This document shows, piece after piece, positions 14,878 to 23,298 of a DNA stretch of 32,865 bases (position 1 is its first letter; the number at the start of each line of letters is the position of its first letter). The stretch covers positions 1 to 32,865 of the forward strand of contig CALWNO010000028.1 of the NCBI GenBank assembly GCA_944382785.1. The letters run 5' to 3'. A model generated the notes under the pieces. That model was given only the letters and a program-made list of their open reading frames with translations. It was not told the origin of the DNA and searched no databases. The position numbers and the translations under genes are program-made. This DNA comes from an uncultured Gemmiger sp. Its GTDB lineage: Bacteria > Bacillota > Clostridia > Oscillospirales > Ruminococcaceae.

Positions 14878-14907
14878 TTGACAAAGGACAATAAAATTCA
14901 GTAGAAT
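14878..14907 (+). promoter_or_regulatory. Promoter of the Fur-family gene
   Basis: TTGACA (14878-14883) and TAGAAT (14902-14907) with an 18-base spacer; start expected near 14913. No clear Fur or PerR box (TTATAATnATTATAA) is visible over it. Confidence 0.8.
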
Positions 14908-14978
14908 AAAAACGTGTGAGGGGAGCCGCCCGGTGTATGCCGGGCGGTCCAAAATTCACTTATATAAGGAGAAATCCC

Positions 14979-15362
14979 ATGCGTTACTCTCATCAGCGCG
15001 AATTGATCCTGCGCGAGGTGCTCAACCGTACCGATCACCCCACCGCAGAACAGATCTGCACCTCTCTGCGGGCCGAATGCCCGCGCCTGAGCCTCGGCAC
15101 TGTTTACCGTGATCTGAATACCCTGGTGGAGATCGGCAAGGTCCGCCGGGTGTCCATCCCCGGCGAAGCCGACCGGTTTGACGGCGAGGTGGGACAGCAC
15201 CAGCATCTGTGGTGCCGCAAGTGCCACAGTGTGGAAAGTTTGTTCATCGAGCCGGAAAAGCTCAGCGAACTGGTCAAATCCTGTCCCGGCATTGTGGCGG
15301 AAGACTGGAGTCTGACCGTGTTCGGTCTTTGCAGCAAATGCGCGGCCGAAGAAAGCCAGTGA
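14979..15362 (+). CDS. Fur-family metalloregulator (PerR-like, short form)
   Basis: 127 residues from ATG 14979, which has AAGGAG seven bases upstream (14966-14971). An N-terminal winged helix (about 1-60, with LSLGTVYRDLNTLV as recognition region) is followed by a dimerisation/metal domain. Structural zinc ligands are C79/C82 and C118/C121. Regulatory-site positions matching B. subtilis PerR H37, D85, H91 and H93 are H20, D68, H74 and H76. The fifth ligand (D104 in PerR, Glu in Fur) falls on Ser87, with Glu86 one residue earlier, so the loop is one residue shorter. The N-terminus is also about 17 residues shorter than PerR. PerR, Fur or Zur function cannot be decided. It precedes an oxygen-labile iron-sulphur enzyme system, which fits an oxidative-stress role. 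Confidence 0.88.
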   Translation: MRYSHQRELILREVLNRTDHPTAEQICTSLRAECPRLSLGTVYRDLNTLVEIGKVRRVSIPGEADRFDGEVGQHQHLWCRKCHSVESLFIEPEKLSELVKSCPGIVAEDWSLTVFGLCSKCAAEESQ

Positions 15363-15456
15363 ACTGTACGGAGTCCCATTGCGGGGGACACGTCGGTTTA
15401 CGCCCGTGGGCCTTGGTCCGGAGGCAGCGGGGAGCGGCACATTTCGGATCGCTAGC

Positions 15457-15493
15457 GTCGGAGCAAAGTGTTCTTTGCCCCGGCGATTTTTTT
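15457..15493 (+). terminator. Terminator after the Fur-family gene
   Basis: A 12-bp stem with one mismatch and one wobble (15457-15468 with 15473-15484), loop TGTT, followed by a run of seven T residues (15487-15493). Confidence 0.88.
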
Positions 15494-15597
15494 ATATCTG
15501 TTTACCGGAGATTTCCGCCTGAGGGACGCCAAAACTGTTTCTTTGAACAAATCAATCATTTTTGTACGTTTTGAGACTTACATATATCCCGCAAGTG

Positions 15598-15606
15598 TGC
15601 TAGAAT
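15598..15606 (+). promoter_or_regulatory. Extended -10 promoter of the dehydratase/activator operon
   Basis: TGC TAGAAT at 15598-15606. The expected -35 position has only TTACAT (15578-15583), so the promoter either relies on the extended -10 or needs an activator. The leader to ATG 15681 would be about 68 bases. Confidence 0.6.
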
Positions 15607-15680
15607 AAAAATTACGCATGTTTCAGAAACGGAGCAGGCGTTGTGTTTTTTCGCTTTGGAATCATAAAGGGGAAAAGTAT

Positions 15681-16949
15681 ATGGCAGTAGTAGACGTTTT
15701 TGGAGAAAAAGTCGAAAAGCTGAGCAACACCAACCGGACCCGGGCCCGGTGGCTGCTCAAAACCGGGTGGGAAGCCCAGAACCTGAAATTCAAGCTCATG
15801 CCGGACAAGCGGCTGATCCCGGCGGACCGCTTTCTGGCGGGTATGATGATGGACGCCATGCTCAAGCCGCTGCAGTGCCCGGACCAGTGCGCGGTGGTCA
15901 GCGTGTTCACCCCCTGCGAACTGCTGCAGGAGGTGGGCCTGAACCCGTACAACACCGAGGCCATGTCCTGTTATCTGTCCGCCAGCAAGGTGGAACGCAG
16001 CCTGCTTCAGCAGGCCGAGAACAGCGGCATTGCCGAAACACTGTGCAGCTACCACAAGACCTTTTTCGGCGCGGCCCAGAAAGGTCTTTTGCCCCGGCCC
16101 CGGTGCATCGTGTACACCAACGTCATGTGCGATGCCAACATGCTGACCTTCCGGGCGCTGGCCAACCTGTACAAGGTGCCGCTGTTCTCTCTGGATGTGC
16201 CTTTGCAGCAGAATGAGGAAAACGTTCTGTATGTAGCCGAACAGCTCAAAGCTCTGGCCGCTTTTCTGGAAAAGAGCACCGGCAAGAAAATCGACGAGAA
16301 ATCCCTTTCCCAGCGGCTGGAGCGCAGCAAGCGCACTCTGGAAAAGTTCGGCCGCTTTCAGGAGGAAAAGGCTGACCGGTATATTCCTGCCGATCTGGTC
16401 AGCCCGCTGTATTGCGGTATGACCAACAACATCCTCATGGGTACCCCCCAGGAGGAAAAGTTTGTGGATATGCTCCTCCGGGATGTGAAGAAGGCCCCCG
16501 CCAAGAAGGGCAAGCGCATCTACTGGATGCACACCATTCCCTTCTGGTCCGACGCCGTGCGCCAGGAACTGTGTTTCAATGAAAAAGCCCAGATCGTGGG
16601 TTGTGAACTCAGTCAGGTGTGTGAGCCGGACTTCGACCCCGCGGACCCCTACATGGCCATGGCCCACCGGCTGGTCTACCATGCCCTCAACGGCAGTGTG
16701 AACCGCCGTATTGAGGCGGGCATCCGCCATGCCAAGCAGACCAAGGCGGACGGCGTGGTGTGGTTCAACCACTGGGGCTGCAAGCACACCATGGGCGCCG
16801 CCCAGATCGCCAAGAAGAAGTTTGAGGAAGCGGGCCTGCCCCTGCTGATCCTGGACGGCGACGGCTGCGACCGCAGCCACGGCGGCGAGGGCCAGACCTC
16901 CACCCGCCTGGGCGCTTTCCTGGAAATGCTCAACGGCGACAAGGTGTGA
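15681..16949 (+). CDS. 2-hydroxyacyl-CoA dehydratase family iron-sulphur subunit (HgdB-like)
   Basis: 422 residues from ATG 15681 with AAAGGGGA upstream. The protein belongs to the HgdB/BcrB/DUF2229 fold that holds a [4Fe-4S] cluster and receives one electron from an ATP-driven activator. Cysteines in family-typical positions are C245 (LYCGMTN), C367 (HWGCKH) and C396 (GDGCDR), the last two in the conserved C-terminal stretch. The next gene, 14 bases downstream, encodes a second HgdB-like domain fused to the activator, so together they form a complete two-component system. No CoA-transferase, hydroxyacyl dehydrogenase or acyl-CoA dehydrogenase lies nearby, so the substrate is unknown. A member of the double-cubane-cluster branch of this family is an alternative to a true dehydratase. 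Confidence 0.88.
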   Translation: MAVVDVFGEKVEKLSNTNRTRARWLLKTGWEAQNLKFKLMPDKRLIPADRFLAGMMMDAMLKPLQCPDQCAVVSVFTPCELLQEVGLNPYNTEAMSCYLSASKVERSLLQQAENSGIAETLCSYHKTFFGAAQKGLLPRPRCIVYTNVMCDANMLTFRALANLYKVPLFSLDVPLQQNEENVLYVAEQLKALAAFLEKSTGKKIDEKSLSQRLERSKRTLEKFGRFQEEKADRYIPADLVSPLYCGMTNNILMGTPQEEKFVDMLLRDVKKAPAKKGKRIYWMHTIPFWSDAVRQELCFNEKAQIVGCELSQVCEPDFDPADPYMAMAHRLVYHALNGSVNRRIEAGIRHAKQTKADGVVWFNHWGCKHTMGAAQIAKKKFEEAGLPLLILDGDGCDRSHGGEGQTSTRLGAFLEMLNGDKV

Positions 16950-16963
16950 AAGGGGAGAGGAAG

Positions 16964-18628
16964 ATGAGCAACAAACTGTACTATGTATGCAAATACACGC
17001 CCATTGAACTGCTGGAGGCTTTCGGCGCCGACTGTGCCAGCCTGAATGAGATGCCCGAAGGATTTGAACATGCGGACCAGATCGCCCATCCCAACATCTG
17101 CGGCTTCGGCAAGGCGGTGCTGGAACAGGTCATCAGTGAGCATGTGAAGGAACTGGTCATCGTCAACTGCTGCGATACCATCCGCAGCGTGTATGACATT
17201 CTGGCCGACAGCGGCAAGCTGGACTTTTTGTACATCATGGACATGCCCCATGACAACGGTTCCTGCGGCCGGGAACGCACCGTCACCCAGCTCAAGGGCC
17301 TGGCCAAGGCCTACAGCGAGTACAAGGGCACGACCTTTGATGAGGCTGCCTTCCGCAAGGCCTTCCGCCCCAAGGAACGGTTGAACGAACCCTATATCAG
17401 TGTGCTGGGCGCCCGCATGGGCAACGAGCTCTTTGACGTGGTCCGCCAGACCATGCCCTATCCGGTGGAAAACGACACCTGCGTGAACAACCGTTCCGCC
17501 GGCAACGAGCAGCCCCCCGAAACCTCCGATTTTGACGAGCTCATGGACTGGTATGCCGGGGCCCTGCTGCGTCAGCTGCCCTGCATGCGCATGATTGACA
17601 ACACCGGCCGCAAGCAGCTGTACAACAATCCGAACCTGAAGGGCATCATCTACCACACCGTCAAGTTCTGCGATTTTTACAGCTTTGAGTACGCCCAGAT
17701 CAAGCGGGAAGCCGCGGTGCCTCTGCTGAAGATCGAATCCGACTATTCGCTGCAGAACGGCGGGCAGCTCTCGACCCGTCTGGAAGCATTTGCCGAGAGC
17801 ATCACCGCCGAATGGCAGAAAGGGAAGGAAAAGAAGATGGGAAAAGGATATTTTGCGGGCATTGACAGCGGTTCCACCAGCACCGACGTGGTCATTCTGG
17901 ACAAGGACCAGAAGATGGTCACCGGCATCATCCTGCCCACCGGTGCTGGCGCCGCCGCCGGTGCGGAGCGCGCCCTGGAAGAGGCCCTGAAAGAAGCACA
18001 CCTGCAGCGGGAGGACATCGACGCCATGGTGACCACCGGCTACGGCCGCACCGCCATCACCGAAGGGGACAAGAGCATCACCGAAATCACCTGCCACGCC
18101 CGCGGCGCCCATTTCCTGGATCCCTCAGTGCGCACGGTGGTGGACATCGGCGGCCAGGACAGCAAGGTCATCCGTCTGGATGAGAACGGCGCCGTGGTCA
18201 ACTTTGTCATGAACGACAAGTGTGCAGCCGGCACCGGCCGCTTCCTGGAGATGATGGCCCGCACCATGGAGATAAGCCTGGACGAAATGAGCCATCGTGG
18301 CCTGAAGTACAAGGAGGATATCACCATCTCCAGCATGTGCACCGTCTTTGCAGAGTCGGAGGTCGTCTCCCTGATTGCCCAGAACAAGGATACCGACGAC
18401 ATTGTTCACGGTCTGAACAAGGCGGTGGCCACCAAGACCGCCGCCCTGGCCAAGCGTGTGGGCGGTGAGGAACGCTACATGATGACCGGCGGCGTCTCCA
18501 AGAACGAAAGCCTGGTCAAGACCCTGGAAGAAAAGCTGGGCACCACCCTGGTGGTGGATGAGCGCGCCCAGCTGTGCGGCGCTCTGGGGGCCGCTCTCTT
18601 CGCCATGGATATGGTGGAGAAGGACTGA
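16964..18628 (+). CDS. Fusion of an HgdB-like subunit with an acyl-CoA dehydratase activase (HgdC/BadF type)
   Basis: 554 residues from ATG 16964 (GGGGAGAGG directly upstream). Residues 1 to about 285 form an HgdB-like domain with cysteines such as C236 in the typical FCDFYSFEY segment. A short Lys-rich linker (GKEKK) leads to residues 292-554, a full BadF/BadG/BcrA/BcrD ATPase: GIDSGSTSTD phosphate loop, DIGGQDSK, and the two cluster ligands C420 (KCAAGTGRF) and C459 (MCTVFAESE). Counted from residue 292 these are 129 and 168, close to C127 and C166 of the Acidaminococcus HgdC, where a homodimer shares one [4Fe-4S] cluster. Activator and component D are normally separate proteins. An in-frame ATG at 17837 with a purine-rich, RBS-like lead could also yield the free 263-residue activator. 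A terminator follows at 18645. Confidence 0.9.
   Translation: MSNKLYYVCKYTPIELLEAFGADCASLNEMPEGFEHADQIAHPNICGFGKAVLEQVISEHVKELVIVNCCDTIRSVYDILADSGKLDFLYIMDMPHDNGSCGRERTVTQLKGLAKAYSEYKGTTFDEAAFRKAFRPKERLNEPYISVLGARMGNELFDVVRQTMPYPVENDTCVNNRSAGNEQPPETSDFDELMDWYAGALLRQLPCMRMIDNTGRKQLYNNPNLKGIIYHTVKFCDFYSFEYAQIKREAAVPLLKIESDYSLQNGGQLSTRLEAFAESITAEWQKGKEKKMGKGYFAGIDSGSTSTDVVILDKDQKMVTGIILPTGAGAAAGAERALEEALKEAHLQREDIDAMVTTGYGRTAITEGDKSITEITCHARGAHFLDPSVRTVVDIGGQDSKVIRLDENGAVVNFVMNDKCAAGTGRFLEMMARTMEISLDEMSHRGLKYKEDITISSMCTVFAESEVVSLIAQNKDTDDIVHGLNKAVATKTAALAKRVGGEERYMMTGGVSKNESLVKTLEEKLGTTLVVDERAQLCGALGAALFAMDMVEKD
17822..17839 (+). promoter_or_regulatory. Possible internal translation start for a stand-alone activase
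   Basis: The sequence GGGAAGGAAAAGAAG immediately precedes an in-frame ATG (17837-17839), which begins residue 292, the natural first residue of an HgdC-type activase. Spacing is acceptable for initiation. This would give a free activator besides the fusion. Confidence 0.45.
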
Positions 18629-18644
18629 CCCGTATTCGCAATCC

Positions 18645-18681
18645 AAAAAAGGACACCGTCCGGCCGGATGGTGTCCTTTTT
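18645..18681. terminator. Bidirectional terminator between the activase fusion and the polymerase-like gene
   Basis: A 16-bp stem with one G-T wobble (18646-18661 with 18666-18681), GGCC loop, bounded by A residues on the left and T residues on the right, between two convergent genes. Confidence 0.92.
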
Positions 18682-18695
18682 GTCATGGCAAAAGC

Positions 18696-19961
18696 TTATA
18701 CGGTGGCGGGGTCTTTCGTCCGCACATCCGGCTTGGGACAGAGGGTGGGCAGCGGTGTGCCTTGTGGTGTCAGCAGGGCACAGGGCAGCAACAGAATCAG
18801 GGGATTGGCGGAGAACAAAAACAGCTTGTTCTCCATCAGCAGATAGCACAGCATGGCAAAGAGCAGCAGCGTCTCGCCGGTATGCCCGTTCCGGCACAGC
18901 CTCCACAGCAAAAACAGGGTGACCGCCGCCACCAGCACAGCTCCCAGGATTCCCTTGTTCATCACCAGGGCCAGATAGGTGTTGTCGATGGAATGGTGCA
19001 CGTCTGCATCGGTGGCAAAGCCACCCAGGAAGGTGATCACGTTGGGCATGTCGGTATGCAGCCAGGCTTCGGCTCCCTCCTCCGCCGGATGCAGATATTC
19101 AAAGCCCCAGAACACATGATGCCAGATTTCCAGCCGCCCGGAAAACAGCTGATTCAGGGTATAAAACCCGGGAATATCCTTGGGACGTCCCGGATGGAAC
19201 AGATACCCGGCAACCACACTGAACGCCGTCAGCAGGGGATAGAGGGCCAGCACCAGCCCGTGCCAGATCCGACTCTCAAAAAAGCGGGGCAGAAATCTCT
19301 GGGCCGCAAACAGAACCAGCAGCAAAAACATGGCCATACCGGCGCCGCGGCAGCGGGGCACAAACAGAGTGTACGCCGCCAGAGCGGTCAACCCCGCCCA
19401 GTCGAACCACCGCAGCCGGGGCCACCGCAGCCAGCCCCAGGCAAAAAACACGCCCAGCAGCCGGGCACCGTATCCATTGTAGTGCCCGTACCCGTAGTCC
19501 CAGTTGCGGGCATATACATTGAACGGCATCAGCGGGGTGGTGTAGTGCAGCAGCTGCACCAGCACCAGACAGATCGCAGCTGTGACCAGGTAGACCCGCA
19601 CAGCGGTGCGCAGGTCCACATCCTTGGCACCAAGCCCGATGAGTACCGCCAGTAAAAACCAGATATCATCCCCATGCAGGGAAGCAAAGGCGGCATAAAC
19701 CACCGCCGCGCAGCCCACTGCCCACTGCCAGCGGTGTTCGTACCGGGTCAGCAGCAGGCATTTTGCCGCCAGCAGCAGGGCACCCAGCCCGGTCAGGCCC
19801 AGGCGGGCCAGGTGACTGAATTCGGGCAGGGTACTTTGTATATTGGAGCTGAACACTTCCGAAAGGATCAGCAACAGAGCGATGGCAGTACAGTAGAAAC
19901 GCTGTCCCAACACCCGGCGGTGGGCCGTCAATGGAAAGCGCTCTTGCAGTTCGGCAGGCAT
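18696..19961 (-). CDS. Polytopic membrane protein, O-antigen/polysaccharide polymerase-like
   Basis: 421 residues from ATG 19961, chosen for the ideal AAAGGAGG six bases upstream. About ten to eleven hydrophobic helices are visible. Features shared with Wzy/EpsG-type polymerases are the periplasmic-loop segment [13 protein letters not shown] and, near the C-terminus, [19 protein letters not shown], which resembles the common x-N-x-Y-L-x-x-L-x-x-x-G-x-x-G polymerase motif. Such enzymes link lipid-carried oligosaccharide repeats on the outer side of the membrane. No other glycan gene is beside it, though a GT-C-like protein lies at 23771-25276. An 18-base hairpin (CTGCGGG AAAA CCCGCAG, 19977-19994) lies directly upstream of the ribosome binding site. 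The function is a family-level guess. Confidence 0.65.
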   Translation of the reverse strand: MPAELQERFPLTAHRRVLGQRFYCTAIALLLILSEVFSSNIQSTLPEFSHLARLGLTGLGALLLAAKCLLLTRYEHRWQWAVGCAAVVYAAFASLHGDDIWFLLAVLIGLGAKDVDLRTAVRVYLVTAAICLVLVQLLHYTTPLMPFNVYARNWDYGYGHYNGYGARLLGVFFAWGWLRWPRLRWFDWAGLTALAAYTLFVPRCRGAGMAMFLLLVLFAAQRFLPRFFESRIWHGLVLALYPLLTAFSVVAGYLFHPGRPKDIPGFYTLNQLFSGRLEIWHHVFWGFEYLHPAEEGAEAWLHTDMPNVITFLGGFATDADVHHSIDNTYLALVMNKGILGAVLVAAVTLFLLWRLCRNGHTGETLLLFAMLCYLLMENKLFLFSANPLILLLPCALLTPQGTPLPTLCPKPDVRTKDPATV

Positions 19962-20004
19962 CGCAATCCTCCTTTCCTGCGGGTTTTCCCGCAGATCGTC
20001 CTTC

Positions 20005-20013
20005 ATTATAGCA
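20005..20013 (-). promoter_or_regulatory. Extended -10 promoter of the polymerase-like gene
   Basis: On the minus strand TGC TATAAT (20005-20013); the -35 region is poor (TTTTCT at 17 bases). Confidence 0.5.
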
Positions 20014-20066
20014 TGGCCCGTCCCAAAAGAAAACCCGGCCAAAGCGGCCTTCGTGTTCCCGCATCC

Positions 20067-20095
20067 TTGTATTTTGCCCAAAAGTTTGTTACAAT
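20067..20095 (+). promoter_or_regulatory. Promoter of fhs
   Basis: TTGTAT (20067-20072), 17-base spacer, TGT TACAAT with extended -10 (20087-20095). Leader of about 57 bases. Confidence 0.65.
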
Positions 20096-20159
20096 CAACA
20101 TAGTATCCGTTTATTTTCCAAATTGTTACGCGCAAAGAGACAGGAAAGGAAGAGATCAT

Positions 20160-21833
20160 ATGCTCAGCGATATCCAGATCGCCCAAAACGCCCACATGCT
20201 TCCCATCACTGAGGTGGCAGCCAAACTGGGGCTGTCCGCCGACGATGTCATCCCCTACGGCAAATATAAGGCCAAGATCAGCCACAAGCTGGCAAAAGGG
20301 GAGGGCAAGCAGGGAAAACTGATTCTGGTTACCGCCATCAGCCCCACCCCGGCGGGCGAGGGCAAAACCACCACCAGCGTGGGGCTGGCGGATGCTCTTT
20401 GCGCGATGGGCAAGAAGACGATGCTCTGCCTGCGGGAGCCTTCTCTGGGCCCTGTGTTCGGCATCAAGGGCGGCGCTGCCGGCGGCGGCTATGCTCAGGT
20501 GGTGCCCATGGAGGATATCAACCTCCATTTCACCGGTGACATCCACGCCATCGGCACTGCCAACAACCTGCTGGCGGCCATGATCGACAACTCCATCCAG
20601 CAGGGCAATCCCCTGAACATCGACCCCCGCCGGGTGGTATGGAAGCGCTGCATGGACATGAACGACCGTCAGCTGCGCTTCATCGTGGACGGCCTGGGCG
20701 GCAAGGTCAACGGCACTCCCCGGGAGGACGGCTTCGATATCACCGTGGCCAGCGAGGTCATGGCCATCTTCTGCCTGGCCACCGATCTGCAGGACCTGAA
20801 GGAACGCCTGTCCCGCATCGTCTGTGCCTACACCTTTGACGGCAAGCCGGTCACCGCCGGTGAGATCGGCGCAGCCGGTGCCATGACCGCCCTGCTCAAG
20901 GATGCCATCGACCCCAACCTGGTCCAGACGCTGGAAAACAACCCTGCCATCATCCACGGCGGGCCCTTCGCCAACATTGCCCATGGCTGCAACAGCGTCA
21001 CCGCCACCAAGCTGGGCCTGAAGCTGGCCGACTATGTGGTCACTGAGGCCGGTTTCGGTGCCGATCTGGGCGCGGAAAAGTTCCTGGATATCAAGTGCCG
21101 GTACGCCGGTCTGAACCCTTCTGCTGTGGTGCTGGTGGCCACCGTCCGTGCCCTGAAATACCACGGTGGCGTGCCCAAGACCGATCTGACCGCCCCCAAT
21201 GTGGAGGCTGTGCGCAAGGGCGCGGTAAACCTGGCTCGCCATATCGACAACCTGAAGAACGGTTTCGGCCTGCCGGTGTGTGTGGCCATCAACTCCTTCC
21301 CCACCGACACCGAGGAGGAAATGGCGGTTATCCGGGACATCTGCGCCCAGGCCGGTGTGCCCTGTGCCCTGAGCGAGGTCTTTGCCAAGGGCGGCGAAGG
21401 CGGCAAGGAGCTGGCCGGTACCGTTCTGCAGGTGCTGGAAGAAAATCCGGAGATCCATCCCATTCAGTTCACCTATGATTTGGAAGCCTCTCTGGCCGAC
21501 AAGGTGGAAGCGGTGGCCCGCAAGATCTATCGCGCCGACGGCGTGACCTACGCCCCCGCCGCCAAGAAGATGCTGGCCGAGCTGGAAAAGATGGGCTACG
21601 GCAAGCTGCCGGTCTGTATCGCCAAGACCCAGTATTCCTTCAGTGATGACGCCTCCCTGCTGGGCGCGCCGGAACACTTCCGCATGAATGTGCGGGAGGT
21701 CCGCCTGTCCGCCGGTGCGGGCTTTGTGGTGGTCATCTGCGGCTCCATCATGACCATGCCCGGCCTGCCCCGTCATCCTGCGGCCATGGATATCGACTGC
21801 GACGCCGAAGGCCGCATCACCGGTCTGTTCTGA
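20160..21833 (+). CDS. fhs: Formate--tetrahydrofolate ligase
   Basis: 557 residues from ATG 20160, the standard length. The enzyme makes 10-formyl-THF from formate, THF and ATP and supplies one-carbon units for purines and fMet-tRNA, and for acetogenesis where that pathway exists. The family P-loop PAGEGKT is at residues 64-70, followed by [10 protein letters not shown]; the [22 protein letters not shown] region (nucleotide and formate site) is also intact. GGAAAGG precedes the start; a much longer frame upstream runs through the divergent promoter region and is not coding. It is a single-gene unit with its own promoter and terminator; no other folate gene is beside it. Confidence 0.97.
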   Translation: MLSDIQIAQNAHMLPITEVAAKLGLSADDVIPYGKYKAKISHKLAKGEGKQGKLILVTAISPTPAGEGKTTTSVGLADALCAMGKKTMLCLREPSLGPVFGIKGGAAGGGYAQVVPMEDINLHFTGDIHAIGTANNLLAAMIDNSIQQGNPLNIDPRRVVWKRCMDMNDRQLRFIVDGLGGKVNGTPREDGFDITVASEVMAIFCLATDLQDLKERLSRIVCAYTFDGKPVTAGEIGAAGAMTALLKDAIDPNLVQTLENNPAIIHGGPFANIAHGCNSVTATKLGLKLADYVVTEAGFGADLGAEKFLDIKCRYAGLNPSAVVLVATVRALKYHGGVPKTDLTAPNVEAVRKGAVNLARHIDNLKNGFGLPVCVAINSFPTDTEEEMAVIRDICAQAGVPCALSEVFAKGGEGGKELAGTVLQVLEENPEIHPIQFTYDLEASLADKVEAVARKIYRADGVTYAPAAKKMLAELEKMGYGKLPVCIAKTQYSFSDDASLLGAPEHFRMNVREVRLSAGAGFVVVICGSIMTMPGLPRHPAAMDIDCDAEGRITGLF

Positions 21834-21858
21834 TTCATATATTCCATAACAAGCAAAT

Positions 21859-21893
21859 AGCGTGCAAGCTCAAACGGCCTGCACGCTGTTTTT
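21859..21893 (+). terminator. Terminator of fhs
   Basis: AGCGTGCA (21859-21866) pairs with TGCACGCT (21880-21887), 13-base loop, followed by GTTTTTGTTTTG. Confidence 0.8.
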
Positions 21894-21906
21894 GTTTTGT
21901 TGGATT

Positions 21907-23298
21907 TCAGGCGGAAGGCGCCAGGAGGGAGGATGCTTTTGTCAGCTGTTCCTCGGTCGGTATCAGATAGGCAAACTGCAGTTCCACCACCCGGCCTGGC
22001 CAGCACAGCAGATACATGGGGACCGGACCCAGGGAACTCCGCTGCAGCTGATAGGCGGCCTGTGCGCCGTAGGGGGCAGGGTCAATGGAAAAATAGGAAT
22101 CCTGCAGCACGGTGCCATCCTCATTCACTTCATCCTGATGTTCCGCCAGCAGCTGGTGCACCACCATGTCCTGCACAAAGGTAAAATCGGTGTCATAGAT
22201 GGTATACCACAGGGTGGGGGCTCCTGCGTACTGCGGTACGACAGGGCTTTGCTCATACAGGCTGCGGCGCAGCAGGGGACTGGCGTAGGTGGTGGCTTCC
22301 CGGGAGTAGGTAGCGTCGGTTTCGGTCAGATCCTCCACCGTCAGAGGCAGGGGATCATTGTAGATTTCGCGGGTATGGCCGTTCTGCTCATAGCTGCCCG
22401 CCACCACATGATCGGGCTGCCCCAGACGGGAGCCGAGAGACACGGCAAGCAGGACCACAATCCCCACCATATACACCGCAAGCACCAAAAAGCCGGTGGC
22501 GGTTTTGTTGAGCCCGGCGGGAATGTCCTGGCGTTGCAAGTGGTTTCTCAGCAGGGTGCCGCCGCCTATGGCGACGACACAGATCAACAGCCATGCAAGA
22601 TACCACTGGGGCGGCAGGGTAGACCCGAAAGCGGCCAGACACAGTAGCAGAATGGCCGCGCCCACCAATACCCAGCTGACACGGGTAGGAATCCGGGGCG
22701 ACAGGAAAAGACCGCTTTCCTCGGCGGCGTGTTTGGCCCGGCGATGCCACACAAGGCAGGCGATAGGTTCCACCATACAGGCAACCAGCAACAGCAACCA
22801 CACCGGCAGGGAGAGAACGTCAAACCCATCGGACAGAAACCGGATGGCATCCTGCCGGAAATCCAGCCAGTATTTTCCCATCCAGAACAGGCACAGCACC
22901 AGGGTGATGAGCCGTGGTCGGATGGTCAGGCGGACCATGGTCCGGTACAGATTTTCCACCCGCACCACCGGGTCGGTCTCCAGGGGCAGAGCGTCGGCAT
23001 CGGCGGTGTAAAAGATCTGCAAGTCATGCCGCCGGGCCGCCAGATGCCAGCCGCTCTGGGCACACAGGGCTTCCTTATCCTGCTGTTCGTCAGTGGGCAG
23101 GGGATCATATTCCGAGGCCCTGGAAAAACAGGTGACGGCAAATTGCAGGGACTGCGGCTGTATTTCTGTAAAGGTCCAGATCCAATTCCCCGTTTGGGTC
23201 AGCAGCCAACCCTGGGCTGCCTGCCGTTCCAGCAGCGTTTCCATGGCCTGCTGGTCATAGGGGGAAAGGGGAACAAAAAGACGTTTGGTTCGGCTCAT
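21907..23298 (-). CDS. DUF2812-domain membrane protein under PadR control
   Basis: 463 residues. The N-terminus matches DUF2812: a polar stretch with Y-D-x-x-x-x-E-x-L-L-x-x-x-A-x-x-G-W-L-L and aromatic residues typical of the family. The central part (about 130-310) has five hydrophobic helices; the C-terminal 140 residues are hydrophilic and probably extracellular or cytoplasmic sensor-like. The ATG overlaps the padR stop by four bases (ATGA). PadR-DUF2812 pairs are frequent in Clostridia and are thought to respond to envelope stress or antibiotics, but the molecular role is unknown. It converges on fhs; no strong own terminator is visible. Confidence 0.82.
   Translation of the reverse strand: MSRTKRLFVPLSPYDQQAMETLLERQAAQGWLLTQTGNWIWTFTEIQPQSLQFAVTCFSRASEYDPLPTDEQQDKEALCAQSGWHLAARRHDLQIFYTADADALPLETDPVVRVENLYRTMVRLTIRPRLITLVLCLFWMGKYWLDFRQDAIRFLSDGFDVLSLPVWLLLLVACMVEPIACLVWHRRAKHAAEESGLFLSPRIPTRVSWVLVGAAILLLCLAAFGSTLPPQWYLAWLLICVVAIGGGTLLRNHLQRQDIPAGLNKTATGFLVLAVYMVGIVVLLAVSLGSRLGQPDHVVAGSYEQNGHTREIYNDPLPLTVEDLTETDATYSREATTYASPLLRRSLYEQSPVVPQYAGAPTLWYTIYDTDFTFVQDMVVHQLLAEHQDEVNEDGTVLQDSYFSIDPAPYGAQAAYQLQRSSLGPVPMYLLCWPGRVVELQFAYLIPTEEQLTKASSLLAPSA

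Larger units (their letters stand above)
15363..15680. other. 318-base intergenic region after the Fur-family gene
   Basis: It contains, in order, a GC-rich stretch with several short inverted repeats (15363-15456) and no credible coding frame, a strong terminator (15457-15493), and an AT-rich part with an extended -10 promoter at 15598-15606 for the dehydratase genes. The GC-rich part may be the 3' untranslated region of the regulator mRNA or a small RNA; I could not match it to a known RNA family. Confidence 0.5.

Noticed and set aside
15390-15445. SRP (4.5S) RNA resemblance, GGTCCGGAGGCAGC
   Set aside because: The conserved GGTCCGGAAGGAAGCAGC hairpin with its GGAA tetraloop is not reproduced and flanking helices do not pair.
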